From Mnemiopsis leidyi (Eukaryota; Ctenophora; Tentaculata; Lobata; Bolinopsidae): 31,922 bases of DNA. Below the pieces are notes generated by a model. That model made no database searches. It saw only the letters and a list, made by a program, of their open reading frames with translations, and was not told the origin of the DNA. The number at the start of each line of letters is the position of its first letter. Position 1 is the stretch's first letter. The stretch spans positions 15,629 to 47,550 of the forward strand of contig JH152784.1 of assembly GCA_000226015.1 (NCBI GenBank), given 5' to 3'. The translations under genes were made by a program, and so were the position numbers. Shown piece after piece: positions 30,081 through 31,922 of this stretch.

Positions 30081-31922
30081 TCTGAGGAAATCAAAATTTG
30101 GTAATTAAAAATTTAGAAAATTCAATGTAATTATTGATGATTAATAAACATTCCAAAATAACTTAAATATCTTTAGGGGGAGTAATAAGAAAGTTTGAGA
30201 AAAGATCATCTTAAAATCAATGTAAGCCAACCGCCTGTCCAAAAAGGTAAGTAAAATGGTTATTTTACTATTAGTGAAATATGTCTGCCAGTTTATTTAG
30301 TATGTCATGTGTCATAAATTTACAAAATCAATAAATATTGAATTAATGTAAAACCAAATTTACTCTAGACAACCTTAATCAGAAACTTGCAGATAAAATG
30401 CATTTGAAGGTAAAAAATGAACTGCATACAAAGGACATAGAGGCAAAGATAGATACAAAATCAAAAAGTATAGAATATAATAGTATAAATTGTTTCTTAA
30501 GAAATTTTGCAGCAAAACCTTTGGAATCTTTTAAACGTAAAAAATTATGCAGTAGGTCCAGGTTTGCCATATTATCTCATTTAATGTCACTATAGAAATG
30601 AAGCAGAGTGAAAGAAAAGGAGATTCTGCCCATTTTGTGAATATTCTGTAAGCTGCTCTCAGATTTCCAATGATTCATTTTACAATAGCTCTGCACACAT
30701 AGTTATCAATTTTTATCAAAAGTAAGTATTCTTTGAATGGTATTTTAACAAAGTGTCATTTTAATGGTAGGATACATCAATTTCAGCTGAGATCTGAATA
30801 CAGCCCAGAAAAATCGTTTGTCAAGGGCAAAATCGTTTAGTTTAATAAAATGTATTCTGTATAACTCTGAAATAAGCATCGACATAAAAATGCAACACGA
30901 ATATTAAAACTGAGAAAGCAATTTAGGATTTAATCAATTAGCTACATGTAGATCCAAGTCCATAGTTGTAAATAACTATAAACTTGAACTTGAAACTGAA
31001 ACCGAGTCAAAGGAGGCAGAAGCATGGTGAACTGTTAACTGAAGTCAAATCAATCTGTTTGCATTGATTCACCATTCATCCATCGAGAAGTAAACAAAGA
31101 ATTGTTACAACTATAAACACAAACCCGTCTTAATATTTCATTTTGAAAGTGAACCAGTAACTAATAAGTTATCAAATACTGCATTAAACAATTAACGATA
31201 CGAATAGAAGATGTTGCACGATGCATTCAAGATTTTGCATTGAAATATAACCAATGTCGAATGAAGCAAGACATTTTATGTGATCGATGCTCAGTTGGGG
31301 AAGTGAAAATCGTCATAGAGACAATCTATATTACAACAGTAAATCGCAACTAAAATCTACAACTAGACCTGGTTATAACTGAAGCACATCTCAATTGAAA
31401 TAAGATATCAATTGCAATATACCCATTTGGAAAATACTATAATAATCGATGTAAGATACAAAACTTGGACTAGACCTCTGATGAAGCATATGCAATGAAT
31501 TTTTTAGATTTGTGATTGAAATGGGTCAACATGCAAAACTAACAACGCGACGTGAGATTGCTCTAACCAGGGCCCTTTCGCACCTGGTTAGGTGAAGCGT
31601 GAGACAACAATAAATAACGACTGCAGAAAATAGAAATGGCGCGAACTGTTTTATCAGAATTGAAACGTAGCTATTGTCGAGGTATTACCCGACTCGCGCG
31701 TGAATTGCATTGCATCTTTGGCGCTCTCTGGCGAGAACGGTAGACATATATAAGTTTGTCAACGTAGCTAGTCTTGTTCACCTAACCAGGTGGTCGTTAA
31801 AATATGCGTGCACTTTGTGCGTGACTGCTTCATTTGTTTGCTGCACTGTCTCCCAACTCCAGTTTTGACCATACTCTTTTTGTTGCTCTAATCGAAGCCC
31901 TTTTCCACGTATTTTTTTGAAA
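30081..31922. other. Upstream region of the homeobox gene
   Basis: The CCTCAG acceptor at 30084-30082 implies a 5' exon somewhere here or beyond. 30100-31500 is AT-rich with nothing recognisable. 31560-31800 is richer in CG and holds an inverted repeat and a TATATA (31745-31752), so it may contain a promoter. The strand of any such promoter cannot be decided. Confidence 0.4.
31581..31792. repeat. 15-bp perfect inverted repeat of CACCT/AGGTG sites
   Basis: CACCTGGTTAGGTGA at 31581-31595 is repeated exactly in inverse as TCACCTAACCAGGTG at 31778-31792. Each arm is itself a CACCT-N4-AGGTG palindrome containing a Snail/ZEB-type E-box (CACCTG). CTAACCAG at 31563-31570 is a further partner of the left arm. 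Confidence 0.55.

Noticed and set aside
31680..31720. Candidate 5' coding exon (minus) with ATG and a GG|GTAATA donor
   Set aside because: The resulting phase does not join the PB1 exon in frame, so it could at most be untranslated leader.

Overview
The window is animal nuclear DNA: AT-rich, with multi-exon genes, GT-AG introns from about 100 bp to over 8 kb, LINE-type retrotransposon fragments, short inverted-repeat elements and an assembly gap of Ns at 10598-10610. No bacterial, phage, CRISPR or organellar feature is seen. The style of the LINE ORF1 fragments suggests a non-vertebrate metazoan, probably marine. I cannot name the species.

The main content is one large minus-strand gene that I assembled exon by exon. 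Twelve coding exons run from 30080 down to 6648, and all eleven junctions keep phase, giving a 598-residue protein. It has an N-terminal PB1 domain (about residues 17-101), a linker, a possible C2H2-like zinc-binding exon (C199, C202, H220, H226), an atypical homeodomain (about 282-340) and a long Ser/Thr/Pro-rich tail. A PB1 domain fused to a homeodomain is an architecture I do not recognise from any described animal homeobox class, and it is the main candidate for something new here. Three large introns (about 4.6, 8.4 and 5.9 kb) make up most of the window. All 22 CACGTG sites that I counted lie between 8711 and 27497, inside this gene.

Downstream on the same strand (4884 to 3641) is a small gene with a signal peptide and a short secreted product of unknown family. 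Its third exon has two phase-consistent reading frames that I cannot separate by eye.

The left end (1 to about 2960) is transposable-element territory. An intact PHD-finger ORF1-like frame lies on the minus strand. A decayed coiled-coil LINE ORF1 lies on the plus strand and is split by a 137-bp inverted-repeat element with an exact 9-bp target duplication. To its right is a nest of GC-rich inverted and direct repeats. The right end (30081-31922) is upstream sequence of the homeobox gene and includes a striking bipartite CACCT/AGGTG inverted repeat. Near the gap, about 214 bp covering the start of the homeodomain exon is present twice, probably as two unmerged haplotypes.
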